A stretch of 64,000 nucleotides of DNA. Origin: Cephalotus follicularis (lineage: Eukaryota; Streptophyta; Magnoliopsida; Oxalidales; Cephalotaceae). Both the position numbers and the translations under genes were made by a program. The stretch lies in the NCBI GenBank assembly GCA_001972305.1, contig BDDD01002024.1, positions 62,001 to 126,000 of the forward strand. Reading direction: 5' to 3'. Of this stretch, positions 43,916 to 54,424 are shown piece after piece (position 1 is the stretch's first letter; each line of letters opens with the position of its first letter). Under the pieces are notes generated by a model. That model saw only the letters and a list, made by a program, of their open reading frames with translations, made no database searches and was not told the DNA's origin.

Positions 43916-44655
43916 AACTCCAAAGAGGAGGACCAGATCAGACTCCCAAAAGGAGGACCAGACCAGACTCCCAAGAGGAGTAAAAAATACTCCATAAGAG
44001 GAGTAAAAAATACTCCCCAGGGAGCAAATCTGAGAAGACCCCTAAGGGGGTAAATAAAAAAAGACTCCCAGGAAGCAAATCCGAGAAGACCCCCAAGGGG
44101 GCAAATAAAAAAAGACTCCCCAGGGAGCAAATCCGAGAATACCCTAAGGGGGAAAATAAAAAAAGACTCCCCATGAAGCAAATATGAGAAGACCTCTAAG
44201 GGGGAAATAAAAAAAGACTCTCCATGGAGCAAATCCAAGAAGACCCCTAAGGGAGAAAATAAAAAAAGACTCCCTAGGGAGCAAATCCGAGAAGACCCCC
44301 AAGGGGGCAAATAAAAAAAGACTCCCCAGGGTGCAAATCCGAGAAAACCCCCAAGGGGGAAAATAAAAAAAGACTCCCCAAGGAGAAAATCCGAGAAGAC
44401 CTTCAAGGGAGCAAATAAAAAAACACTCACCAGGGAGCAATAAAAAAAGACCCCTAAGGGAGCAAATAAAAAAAGACTCCCCAGGGAGCAAATCCAAAAA
44501 GACTCCTCAGGGAGCAAATAAAAAAAGACCTCTAAGGGGGCAAATAAAAAAAAAACTCTTTAGGGAGCAAATCCAAAAAGACTCCCCAAGGAGCAAATAA
44601 AAAAAGACCCCTAAGAGGGCAAATTAAAAAAAAAGACTCCCCATGGAGCAAATCC
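43916..44655 (+). repeat. Tandem repeat block 3 in the LARD-like element
   Basis: About fourteen diverged units of about 52 bp, each with GAAGACCCCTAAGGGGGC, AAATAAAAAAAGACTCC and CCAGGGAGCAAATCC. Both CCCCTAAGGGG and CTCCCCAGGGAG are short inverted repeats. Confidence 0.9.
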
Positions 44656-45520
44656 AAAACAGTATAATATTACAATACAAAGCAAATAAAGGAAAATAAA
44701 AGCTAAAGCTCGGGAATATGGCCTTGGACATCCTCGGGCAAAGAAGCGACAACTGCCTTTGAAGAAGGCTCAGGAGACAGAAAGCTCAAACGACACCCAA
44801 ATCTCAAGTGGACTAAAGCATTAACAATCAAGCTTCTTAAAAACTTCTATGAAAGCAATAATACTCTCAAGGGAGCAACTCGAGCAGGTCAACACCTCCT
44901 CAGCTTAAAGACTCCTAAGCGAGCACTAGCATCCAAGGTCTGCTCAAAGCAAGACTACCTCACAAATGCTCCTCATCCTCTGTAAAGTACAGAAAAGAAT
45001 GACCATGGGGGCATATGATATGGAAAAAATCTGCATCTTATGGAGATGTCGACACGTGTCCTGAAAACCCATGGATATGGATTAAATATCCAGATCATGG
45101 TCATAATAAGGGAGATATTCTCTCCCGTTATGGATAAAGAATTGGAGGAGATAAGAAAACATCCCTGCAAATCAAGCAGTTTCCTAGGGACCATTAACTC
45201 CACCCCATGAGCTTGCTGGACAGTTAAAACAGAGGACTATAAATACCCCTTACAATAAAGATACAATGGTTGGTCAGTTTCTTTCTCACATCTACACTCT
45301 TCTTCTCTGTCAAACACTGACTTTAGCATCGGAGGATCCCCGGGAGTAAACCTCCTGGGACTCCGACAGTTTATTCACTGTGTATGCAGGGAAGACTAGA
45401 GAAAGTAGGAAGCAGACCACAGTAGAACACACTTCAGAACATCATCGTCTCTTCCCCAACAAATAAATCATCCGTATGCCGGAGGACTGTTAAGGAATAA
45501 TTTTCTGTATCAACAGAGAG

Positions 45521-46160
45521 AGTTCTGAGAAAATCTTCTGTAGAAACATCTCATAATTTTAGCATATTTACATGATAAGATGATCCAATAAAAAAATATA
45601 ATATATACAAAATGATAATAAATATAAAGAAAAATAAATAAATTACGAGGTTTGCCGTAAAATCTTTCAAAATTATTAGTCAATCTTACATGTTTCAGAG
45701 AAAAAGCAAATATTTTATTTAAAAAATAGAAAAAAAACAGGTTTATAGTGTTATCACGACTGAAAATATTAGAAAAAAACAGGTTTATGGTGTTATCACG
45801 ACTAAAAATATTATGTTGTCAAATATAATATAATTTTATCAAAACAATTTAATTGAAGTTAAAAGAAAATATCCCATATAACAGAGGTATTTAATGCCAA
45901 TAGTTCCTAACTAGAATCTTAAAACACATAGTATCCATAGGTACTCCATGACATTTCCCTAACATGAATAATGGCACTGAGAGTTTTCAGATAAAGAGTG
46001 AATAATGAACTATCAGTTAACCAAAAGGTGAGTTTAACCATAGTTGGGTCATGAACTGTGGCTGAGCAGTCAAGTATTAATAAAATAAAATTCAACAATA
46101 ATAACACCACCCCCAAAAAGGGCAAAATAGTCTTAAATTTTGCATATATTCTTACCATTG
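45521..46160. other. AT-rich spacer upstream of the bHLH gene
   Basis: No gene. A 40-bp stretch with AAAAACAGGTTTATAGTGTTATCACGAC is duplicated at about 45735-45765 and 45775-45805. The end of this stretch should hold the bHLH promoter. Confidence 0.45.
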
Positions 46161-47280
46161 ATGTCCAATCCCACTTGTCTCTCTACTTTCTATCTTCTAG
46201 TCCATAGCTCACTTTCTTCCGTCTCTTAACTTTTAGTTTCTTTGGATCTCAGCAAAAACACAGATATACGCTTCCACTGTAAGCTATTGCAATTTCATTC
46301 CATGTACTTTCCAGTTTTAGATTTGATTGTTGTTTTTAGGTTATATGTCATAAAATCTGTGCTTCATCATCAAGCTTTAATGGGTTTGTTTTGTTTTATT
46401 TGGTTTGATTATTGATATGGTTATGTGAATTAGCTTTGTGCTAGCCCATTTTCTGTTTTGTTGGTTTTATGCTCTTTTTGTTAAGTGGGTTTCTTTTACA
46501 GTCCATTGTTTTACTGCTGATGATAACTTCCTATCATTTGTTTTATTTATGAGCAAATTTTGGAGTAGAGTGAATAAAGATTGGAAGAAGAGAAATCTGA
46601 AGGGATTTTATCTTAATTGCTGATATTTATTTTGGTTGGTTTGGGTGTTCTTGCTTGATGGGAAAATACGGAGATCAGTAAAAACTAAAAAGAGATTAAA
46701 ATGAAAGTTTTTGTCTCTTTGGTGGATTTGTCATTTCTTTAGATTTGCTCTAATTTTTAAAAGTTTCTTGAGATTAGCCTTTACAGGCCTAAGTAGCCTA
46801 GTGATCTCTCTGAAAGGGGAACGACCTGGTTTCAAATTCACTGGAGGGATTATTAACCTGAAAGGATAACTTTTCTTTGTTGCTTAATCTTAAGTTAGTT
46901 ATAGTTGCTACTTATCAATAATCATTTCATTCTTTAAATATTCTTTTGTGAGACAATAGTTTGGTGGGAAATATTGAAGTAAATGTACCAAAGCACAGTC
47001 TAGTTGAAGTTTAATTTTATGTCAGCTGTAAAATAATGATAAAGATTTGGCTTTTGTATTTTGAACTATTCCACTTTGCGCCTTTTTGAATAATTTATCC
47101 ACAACCAGTTATATTGTTCGTGTTTAAACTTTTGCATTCTTTATTTATTCAATTTGACGATAATTCCTGCTCTTCATCTAATACTTCTGTTTTATACGCC
47201 AATTAGCAGGAAATTCATACATATCTTACGCTAGAGCAAGCAGCTGTGAATAATTCAACAGTATTGAGGAAACAAGCAAT

Positions 47281-47358
47281 ATGCCTTCGTTAAGTCTGTC
47301 TATTGTTGAGTTCCGAAGAGTTGTTCTCTTGAAATTATATTGCAGGGTCATTCTGTAA
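47281..47358 (+). CDS. Small upstream ORF, 25 codons
   Basis: ATG CCT TCG...TAA encoding MPSLSLSIVEFRRVVLLKLY plus five residues, in the leader about 260 bases upstream of the conserved uORF. SAC51-type leaders carry several uORFs; this one does not look like a conserved peptide to me. It counts only if this part is retained in the mature leader. Confidence 0.4.
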   Translation: MPSLSLSIVEFRRVVLLKLYCRVIL

Positions 47359-47621
47359 ATTTTCATATCTTATATATTATTCTGTGCTCTGGTTCCAAAT
47401 AATTTTTTGTCTATTATCGTGAAATTACCGTGTGACCCGAAAAAGGTAGAAAGAAAATATTTCTGCTTCCTTTGTTTCTTGTATTCTTTGTTCTCATATC
47501 CTTTTTGGGTTCGTCTATATATCTGCCACTGCCATTTCCGGCACTCTATTATTAGGTATTTCTTTTGTGTCATATCATAAATTCAAATAGATTGAGTGAT
47601 TTGTTGAAGTGAAGAGAAGTT

Positions 47622-47991
47622 ATGGTGTGCCAAGCAGCCGGTCAAACAAGATTCCGGGCATTAAAACATGAGAATGGAATTGCTGGAAAACCGACAATAG
47701 TAGTTAGAGTGATTGCATGCTTTCAACCTTTACAGGATTGCCAGGTTAGGACATTACTTTTTCTTTTACCAAATTTAATTTCATTTAATCTTGCATTTGT
47801 TTAATGATTGTTTGCTTGAATTAACCATCTGTTTGTGATGGAAATATTCATATTAGTTTTTTGATTGTATTTGGTTATGGACTCTGCAATTTTTCTTTAT
47901 TGATCATTTAAGAGGCCGTGAGTGACATTGTGTTTGTGTTGCTGTGTTCCAGGCTGAGTATTTCCGTCAGTTGCTTAAACCTGTTACGTAG
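47622..47991 (+). CDS. Conserved peptide uORF of the SAC51/SACL family, spliced
   Basis: Exons 47622-47744 and 47953-47991 join in phase to a 53-codon upstream ORF. It starts MVCQAAGQTRFRALK, continues GIAGKPTIVVRVIACFQPLQ and ends AEYFRQLLKPVT. This is the conserved uORF peptide known from Arabidopsis SAC51 and its relatives, where it represses translation of the downstream bHLH and the repression is relieved by thermospermine (established for the family). Length, sequence and the position of the intron between Gln41 and Ala42 leave little doubt. The stop TAG at 47989-47991 lies about 130 nt of spliced leader before the main ATG, so the two frames do not overlap. The reading through the splice is needed to see the full peptide. 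Confidence 0.95.
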
Positions 47992-48221
47992 GTTGATTTC
48001 ACATTTCTGCTGTACTGTAAAGCTGGATTTTGTGCTTTCTTGTTGTATTTTAGTTCCTCAAAGAAGCTAGTATTGAAGATTGCCATAGGATTATTATCCA
48101 TCTCCTGGTATGTTTGATGTTATCTTGGTGCTCATCGCAGGAAAAAATGATTTTGTTGCACCCTTTGAGATTAACTTGAGTTATTATCTTTTTTTTTTCC
48201 ACAGGTGATTATTTCGGTTGG

Positions 48222-49286
48222 ATGGTTAAGGACAACAATTTTTGTTATTTTCCACAGCCTTCTGGTTGGCAATCACCTACTAATTTCCATTGCATGAACC
48301 TGTTGTCAGAGCCTAGGCAACCAGAAAATTTGCCAGCATGTATAAATTCTGGTTCTTCCTTTTTCTCTGCAAGTATGGCATTACCAGGGTCTTTATCACC
48401 TGGTATTCTGAGTTCGACTGCAGAACAGACAAATGAAGCTCATGGGATGCCTCAATGTTTGCATTCTTGTGCCCAGACTATTTTTCCGTCTATCAACCCA
48501 TGCCTCGATGAAATTCGATCTCCATTTACTTGTTTATTCAGTGGCCGGGCTACGCCAACTGCAATGCCTATTTCTTCTCAGAAAAGACTCCTAGTCTTTG
48601 ATCAATCAGGGAACCAAACACAGTTGGTTTATGATTCTGTTTACCCTCCTGTGCAGAATCCCACAACTACAATCTCAAATTTATTCCAGAAGGAGCTGGC
48701 AGTTAACATGGAGCAACTTAATCCGTCGAAGCTTGTTTTCCATGAAGATTCTGATGAGAATCATGTAAAGGATGAAGGGGGAGACATGCATGAAGACACT
48801 GAAGAACTAAATGCATTGCTTTACTCGGATTATGGTGATTGTAGTGATGATGATAGTGTAATGAGCACTGATCACTCTCCGTTTGCAATTAGAGGAAGTT
48901 ATGACAAGCAAGAACAAGTTAAGGAAATGACAGAAGTTGCTAGCGCTACTAGTCCAAATAAAAGGCAGAAATTGCTTGATGGAGGCTACAATAAATCATC
49001 CAAGATGAACAATGCCAGTTCAGCAAAAGTTGAAGGATCTCAAGAGTATGATGATGATGATGCAGAATCAAGTTATGCCAATGGTCAGAACCCAGTTGGG
49101 AAAGTTGGTTACTTTTTGGGCAAGATGCAATCTCGGAAGGATAAGATTCGTGGTACGTTGAGAATTCTTGAGAGCATTATTCCTGGTGCTAAGGGAAAGG
49201 ACCCAGTGGTGGTTCTTGATGAAGCTATAGACTACTTGAAGTGTTTGAAGCTCAAAGCCGAAGCCCGGGGCGTGAACAATTATTAA
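48222..49286 (+). CDS. SACL: SAC51/SACL-type bHLH transcription factor
   Basis: 354 codons in a single exon after the leader introns. MVKDNNFCYFPQPSGWQSP at the start is the SAC51-type N-terminus. The middle has an acidic region with TEELNALLYSDYGDCSDDDS (about 192-215) and SPNKRQKLL. The bHLH lies at about 297-345: GKMQSRKDKIRGTLRILES, IIPGAKGKDPVVVLDEAIDY, LKCLKLKAEARG. The basic part lacks the His-Glu-Arg residues needed for classic E-box binding, which is normal for this subfamily. Family members act in xylem differentiation and counter the dwarf phenotype of thermospermine-deficient acl5 in Arabidopsis by heterodimerising with other bHLHs. Which paralogue it is (SAC51 or SACL1-3) cannot be settled by eye. 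Output is expected to be controlled mainly at translation through the uORF at 47622. Confidence 0.93.
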   Translation: MVKDNNFCYFPQPSGWQSPTNFHCMNLLSEPRQPENLPACINSGSSFFSASMALPGSLSPGILSSTAEQTNEAHGMPQCLHSCAQTIFPSINPCLDEIRSPFTCLFSGRATPTAMPISSQKRLLVFDQSGNQTQLVYDSVYPPVQNPTTTISNLFQKELAVNMEQLNPSKLVFHEDSDENHVKDEGGDMHEDTEELNALLYSDYGDCSDDDSVMSTDHSPFAIRGSYDKQEQVKEMTEVASATSPNKRQKLLDGGYNKSSKMNNASSAKVEGSQEYDDDDAESSYANGQNPVGKVGYFLGKMQSRKDKIRGTLRILESIIPGAKGKDPVVVLDEAIDYLKCLKLKAEARGVNNY

Positions 49287-51097
49287 GTAACCCTCTTTCC
49301 TTCCATTACAACCACTATGTTGGTTAGAGGGTGACAAAAAGTATTAAAAAAAGGTATTAATTCGAGTGTTCTTTGATTTTAATGATTGATGAATTTGAAA
49401 TCACTGGATTACTGTTGTTCATGTGGGGCCCCTTTTTCTTTTTTCATCCTTTTCTCTTTGAAGAGGTGTGGATAATGGGCCAAATAAAGGAGAATTGGGG
49501 TATATTGCACTTTCTTTGCAGATGGCAAACAAATAGAGGTTTTAATTGTTGACCCGGAATGATTATCTTTTCGCTTTTTGTGCTGTGTTTTTGTGAAAGA
49601 AAGTCACAGGATTTGAGCGCATGGGATGGTGATAGTGGTGGTCATTGCTGTAAAATGAGGACCCTCTTTTGGTTTGAGTCTTGAAAACCCCAATGGATTT
49701 TAGTGCATGCGCGTTAGGTAACTCGGGTCCCATCTCCTACCCCTTCTTTTCCCCTTGATTGCATGCTTTTTATCTTCTATATCTTAGCCCCGCACATCAT
49801 GTTGATTATAAAGTATGAAAAGAAACTTCCTCTGTTGTGGGTTGGCTCTCCCGTGGCACGGAAGAATTTTTCGTGAGTTGGACAGTGTGGGAGTCTACGG
49901 TTCGCCTACAGTATGCAGTGACCCCGTGACCATAGTACTTCATAGTGAAATCTCTTTTTTTGCAGGCAGTGTTTGCTGATGTAATAATATTGTTTGTGGG
50001 TATTCATGGGAGTGACTTCAGTTATTGTATTTTACCTTATTAGCTGTTACTTTGTTGTTGTCGTTGTTGTTGTCGTCGTCGTTATATGTATGATTGTACG
50101 CGTCTCTACAAAGATGATAAGATGATGTATAGTGACGTTGAAGGGCTGTCATCTTGTTAGTTTCATGAATCATTTTGGGCCTAGTGGATTGTGAGGTGAT
50201 TTTATGGATGACGTTTGTGGCTGCAGCGTCCCTGTGTATGTAGCAGGGTACCAATAATTGGAGAAAATTTCCGGTGTTTCCGGAACCCATTTCGGAACAC
50301 CGACACGTGGCGATTTGGAATTACGTGGTGATTTTATAACCAGCTATTATGCACTAAATATTGGACATCTGTCAAAACTGAGTTAAAGAACTGAAGGTTA
50401 AACATGACCTTTGGATTATTTGAAATAGTTTTAGGCAAAATTGTAACTACGTTGCCTGTATTTCTCGTATGTCATTGTCATCGGGAAGATATTATTGTAT
50501 CACTATCAACATGCCATGTGCCTTTCATAATTACTCTTTTACAAAATAATTATATAAACCGAGTGGTAAATGGTTGATGTAGTACTTATTTTTTATTGTT
50601 GGAATTTTAATATTTAATGGGTATTTCATGAATTTGTAGAGATTAATTCTCCTATGTATTTAATATAACGTACTTAATCAATAATATATAATTACGTAAA
50701 TATAATAAATAAAATTTGTTTATAAAATTAAAGACAAAATAACTAATATATGTTTATATGATTGTGTATTATAGGTTGAGTGTTTTATGTGGTTTATGTA
50801 TTAAGTGTATGTAAGAATTTCTCTCATGTAGGACCTATTAAATAAAACAATTTCAACGAGAAATTTTTGTGTATACTCAGTGCATTATGTGGTCATGCAC
50901 TTAGTCAATTATGTTCAAACACGAATAGTTGTTGGGTGAATTAAAGATAAACATTATTAATTATATTTATATGACTTTATATTATTGGCTTAGTATATTA
51001 TGCGAATTATGCATTGAATGCATACAAGAATTTTTTCGATCTCATCAGTAGAAAAGTAACCATAATTTTTTTCAGAGTTTATATTGACTTGCGAAAA
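49287..51097. other. 3' flank of the bHLH gene and intergenic DNA
   Basis: Probable 3' untranslated region to about 49400, then intergenic DNA. A TTG/TCG trinucleotide microsatellite lies at 50052-50082. No gene seen. Confidence 0.45.
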
Positions 51098-51102
51098 TTT
51101 AG

Positions 51103-51663
51103 TGTTGATGCAGAAAACTTTAATTCAACAGTATCCTAAGTGGATGACTTTGATTTGTTAATGAAAACGCTAGAATATGTCCGAGAAGAAGATTGGTTGG
51201 TTGATAATCCTTGCACAAGATAAACAAACTCGTTGAAACTCCAGAAGGTTGTTATCCCGGGGACACTCCAATGCTCAAGTTAGGCACTGCACAGAGAAAA
51301 TAAGGTTCTTTTTAGAGTAAAAATGGTTGACCTGTGTATATTCGCTGATTCTGATATTTATATTGCTAGAAATGTAACTGTAGAGCATGGAATAAGGAGT
51401 TGACATGTATCCCTTAAGGAAATGTCTGAGGATCTCGGGCATTTCCCCTCTTCTCTGTCAGTTTTGGTGCTATTTTCCCGTTAGACGTGATGTCGTGTAT
51501 GTAAACGCCCTCTGTTGTAGGCTGGCAATGCCCGGGGATAACGACACACTAATGGTTTGAACTCATAATGCTTGGCCACGATACCCATGCCTTAAGTGGA
51601 CATCTGGCGTCCTCTACCTTGGACGCGTGGCACTATACTTTATATAGGATTTTTCCCACATCA
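51103..51663 (-). repeat. 3' LTR of the gypsy element
   Basis: 561 bp, plus-strand ends TGTTGATGCAGAAAAC and CCCACATCA. Matched by 59609-60170. Confidence 0.9.
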
Positions 51664-52407
51664 TATGCCCCATTGGTCCTTCTTCTCTGGGCTTGGAATA
51701 GGAGGAGGAGCAGAGCTGTGAGCTGTTGCCCGAGCATAATTCCATTGAAGAATTGACCCTGGGCTGACCAGGGGAAGAGGATAAGCGAAAAGGTGTGGCT
51801 TCGAGTGGTGCTTTATCCCTTATAGATAAATTAAAAACCCAATCGTCAAATGGGCCCAAACCTTATAGCCCGGATTGAGCAATGAAGAGTCATGAGTAGA
51901 CAGGTGTCCTTATGGCGCCATAACGCCTTTAATTACGCCTCATCATTGCACCGTAATTCAAGAGTTTTGCACGCCTGACGCTTCGGTGCCCGCGCACAAC
52001 CCCTTTGTTTCCCGCGCCTGATTCGACAGGGAAATCTCCACCGTTGAGATCGAAAGAGATCCTAGGGCCCAGGCGCATTCTCTGGCTCTTTAAACACCTT
52101 TCCCTTCTCTTTTGGGGAGCTTCTTTACACTCTTGTGTTCATTAAAAACCCTAAAATCTCTGAATCTCTCGCTTCTCCAGTTTTCAGTTCCAACTCTTTC
52201 TTCGTTTTTCTTCCTTGCTCGAAAACTCAGGTAAACTTGATCCCTTACCTCTTTTTGGTTTTTAAAGCTTCTGCTCCTTCATCCCTCTCTCTCGTCTTCA
52301 ACAAAACAAACATGCCAAGAACAAAGTAAACCAGGTGGCTTATCAGGAACCCCAAGGTTGTGGCCTAAGCCTCGGTGGGGGTTACGATCGTTGTGCGTCC
52401 TCTCGAA

Positions 52408-54402
52408 ATGGAGGTGGAGATGGAGGCCTCTACTGCTGGGAATCCTAACATAGCGGCCGGAGAGGCCTGGGTCCAAGTCATTAGGACCCACTTCGATCCG
52501 ACCAAGATACGCCCAAAGAAACTGGCGGAGCTGGTCAAGGAGTACTCCATCCATGGCAGCTTGGACTTTGAGATCCCTGCCGATCCTAGAATGGTCACGG
52601 AGAGCAGGCCTGGCTATTTTGTGGTGTTCCAGGACGCTCTTAAGCACGGGCTGAGGCTTCCTCTGCCTCCCTTTGCCTTCACCATCCTCAGGCACTACCA
52701 AGTCCATCATTCGATGCTCCAGGCCCAGTCTTGGGGATTCATAATGGGCTTCCTGGTGAGATGCCTCGAGGCAAGGGTGACACCGACCGTGGCACTGTTC
52801 AAGGAGTTTCACACCATAACCTCCTCCCCAAAGAAACGCGGCTTCTATTTTAAGTCCCGTGCGGGTCACAGTAAACTGCTGGCGGAGAACACCAAAACCG
52901 TCAAAAGTTGGAGGGAGAAGTACTTCATGGTCAAGAATCTCCCCGGCTTCACACTGAGTCCGTGGAGTGATACACTGGATACCGTGGCTCTTAGTCAGAG
53001 AATGTTTTTGACCGAGGAAGAAAGAGCTGACCTAGAGAAGCTTCGGGCACTCGCCCCCGCGGACGTGTTAACGGCGGTCTTTGAGTTCCGTTTGCGGAGT
53101 CTTGGGCTAAGCATTCCCCCAGGCCACAGGGCTGGCCTGGATCTGACTGAGGAGATCCCCGTGGGGGTCAGGAGAGAGAGGGGCCAGGGAAGCAGGGATG
53201 ATCCTGCATCCTCCGACGCCGTCCAAGGAAAGAGCCGTAAATGCTTTCCTTTGGATTTTTTGTTTTTGCTTTTGTTCTTGACTTTTGATACAAACTTAAC
53301 CATTTATCTTGTGTTTCCATGTAGAAATGGCATCCCAGGAGTCTGCCATGGACCTCATCAGGGCTGGCCAAGACCATGCCCTAGCTGCTGACCCCGAGGA
53401 GCGGGAGGCCCTCAAAAGGCAAAAATCCTTGGACAAGACGAGGGCCGGGACTCGAAAGGCGGCAAGGCTGGAAGCTACCAGGGCCAGGATGGAGGCTCTA
53501 GATAGGACTCTGTCCGAGGAGGTCAGTCGCAGGGTTGAGGAGACTGGTACTTCTATCACCGCAGAGGAGGGAGACCGGGATGCCGCGGAGGCCAGGGTCG
53601 TGGAGGCCGCAGGGCCAGGGCTTGAGAGGCTGAGGAGGCGCGGGCCACTGACACGGCGGATGCCAGGGCCGTGGAGGCTAGGACAAAGGAAGCCGCAGAT
53701 GCCAGAGCTGTGGAGATCGCACAGGGCAAAAGAATTGCCGCTGATGATCTTGTCCCTCCTCCAAAAAGGTTGAGGACAGAGGAAGGAGGTGCATTCCAGA
53801 CTGGTGCTACTGAGGAGTGCTTTTACAACCCTGACCACCCATACCCTGCTGAGGAGCTTGGGCAAGTGAGGGAGATCCTTAGGGAACTTGGCAGGTCTGG
53901 CGTTTGCCTGAAGACGCCCTGGGTTGCCGTTGAACTGGGCAAGGCGAGTATCTTCCCTCACGAGCTGGTGACGAGGATGAAGTGGTCAGTCAAGCAGACC
54001 TGGGATAACCTCTTCCAGAGTTGCTTCAAGGTTAATACTTTCTTCCTTGGCTTTCTCTTTGGTCAAAAATCTCTTTATAACTTTTTGTTTCATCTCCAGG
54101 TCATGGTTGATGGCCACCTCCTGATGGAAAGGGCTGAGGAGGACGATAGCTTGTGCGAGCAGCTTGGAGCTGAGAATGCCGAGCTTAAAAAGTCACTGGA
54201 CGTGGCCAAGGCCCAATTGGATGAAGTCCTCATGGCCCAGGAGAGCATAGTCACCGAGAAGAATGCGGCCCTTGAAGAAGCCTCCAGGGAGAGGGGGCTC
54301 AAAATAGCTTCTATGCGCCACCATGTAGAGCTTGAAGTTCAACTTCAAATTATTAGTGAAAAGCTTACGAAGTCCCAAAGACTCAGGGATTCCAAGCTCT
54401 AG
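52408..54402 (+). pseudogene. Antisense ORF of the gypsy element (putative gypsy-type transposon domain)
   Basis: Runs against the element's own gag-pol. Exons 52408-53236, 53325-54030 and 54100-54402, with introns 53237-53324 and 54031-54099 that have proper GT..AG borders. The first exon resembles the plant domain called putative gypsy type transposon (Transposase_28, PF04195): GYFVVFQDALKHGLRLPLPP, RCLEARVTPTVALFKEF, FKSRAG, WREKYFMVKN. The second is an Ala/Arg/Glu-rich helical region with PPPKRLR, and the third a coiled coil (ENAELKKSLDVAKAQLDEVL). A frame change in the Ala-Glu repeats at about 53600-53625 breaks the reading, and an upstream ATG at 52312 (MPRTK) stops at once. Otherwise it stays open for long stretches, better preserved than pol. 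Function unknown; such antisense ORFs occur in Tat-lineage elements. Confidence 0.75.
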
Positions 54403-54424
54403 GAATCTCCCTTCCCCCCAAAGT

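Larger units (their letters stand above)
42296..45515 (+). mobile_element. Non-autonomous LTR retrotransposon (LARD-like), target duplication GAGAG
   Basis: 5' LTR 42296-42777, 3' LTR 45016-45515, both starting TGATATGGAAAAAATC and ending CAACA; GAGAG flanks at 42291-42295 and 45516-45520. The primer-binding site GTTGGCGCCGTCTGTGGGAA follows the 5' LTR directly (42778-42797), and a purine-rich tract with ATGGGGGCATA precedes the 3' LTR. The 2.2 kb interior has no gag or pol domain; most of it is tandem repeats. It must have been moved by proteins supplied in trans. A candidate partner is the gypsy element at 51103, which shares LTR ends and most of the primer-binding site. Confidence 0.88.
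46161..48221 (+). promoter_or_regulatory. Long spliced 5' leader of the SAC51-type bHLH gene
   Basis: Pyrimidine-rich first exon (about 46165-46278, donor GTAAGC at 46279), a probable leader exon from 47220 (acceptor TTAGCAG), the conserved uORF exons 47622-47744 and 47953-47991, the rest of that exon to 48107 and the last intron 48108-48204, with the main-ORF exon starting at 48205. The leader holds at least two upstream ORFs before the main ATG. Leader exon limits before 47622 are by eye and uncertain. Confidence 0.6.

Noticed and set aside
42820-44517. Long minus-strand open frames of 130-237 codons with WSSGGL/LLGMVLWRT or ESFFIF repeats
   Set aside because: They arise because the tandem-repeat units lack stop codons. 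Three frames are open at once over the same DNA, the period of 50 bp rotates the frame, and there is no start context or domain.
52279-52869. Minus-strand frames of 77-196 codons over the antisense ORF
   Set aside because: Non-coding shadow of the plus-strand ORF; no gag or pol motif, and the element's pol ends near 54425.
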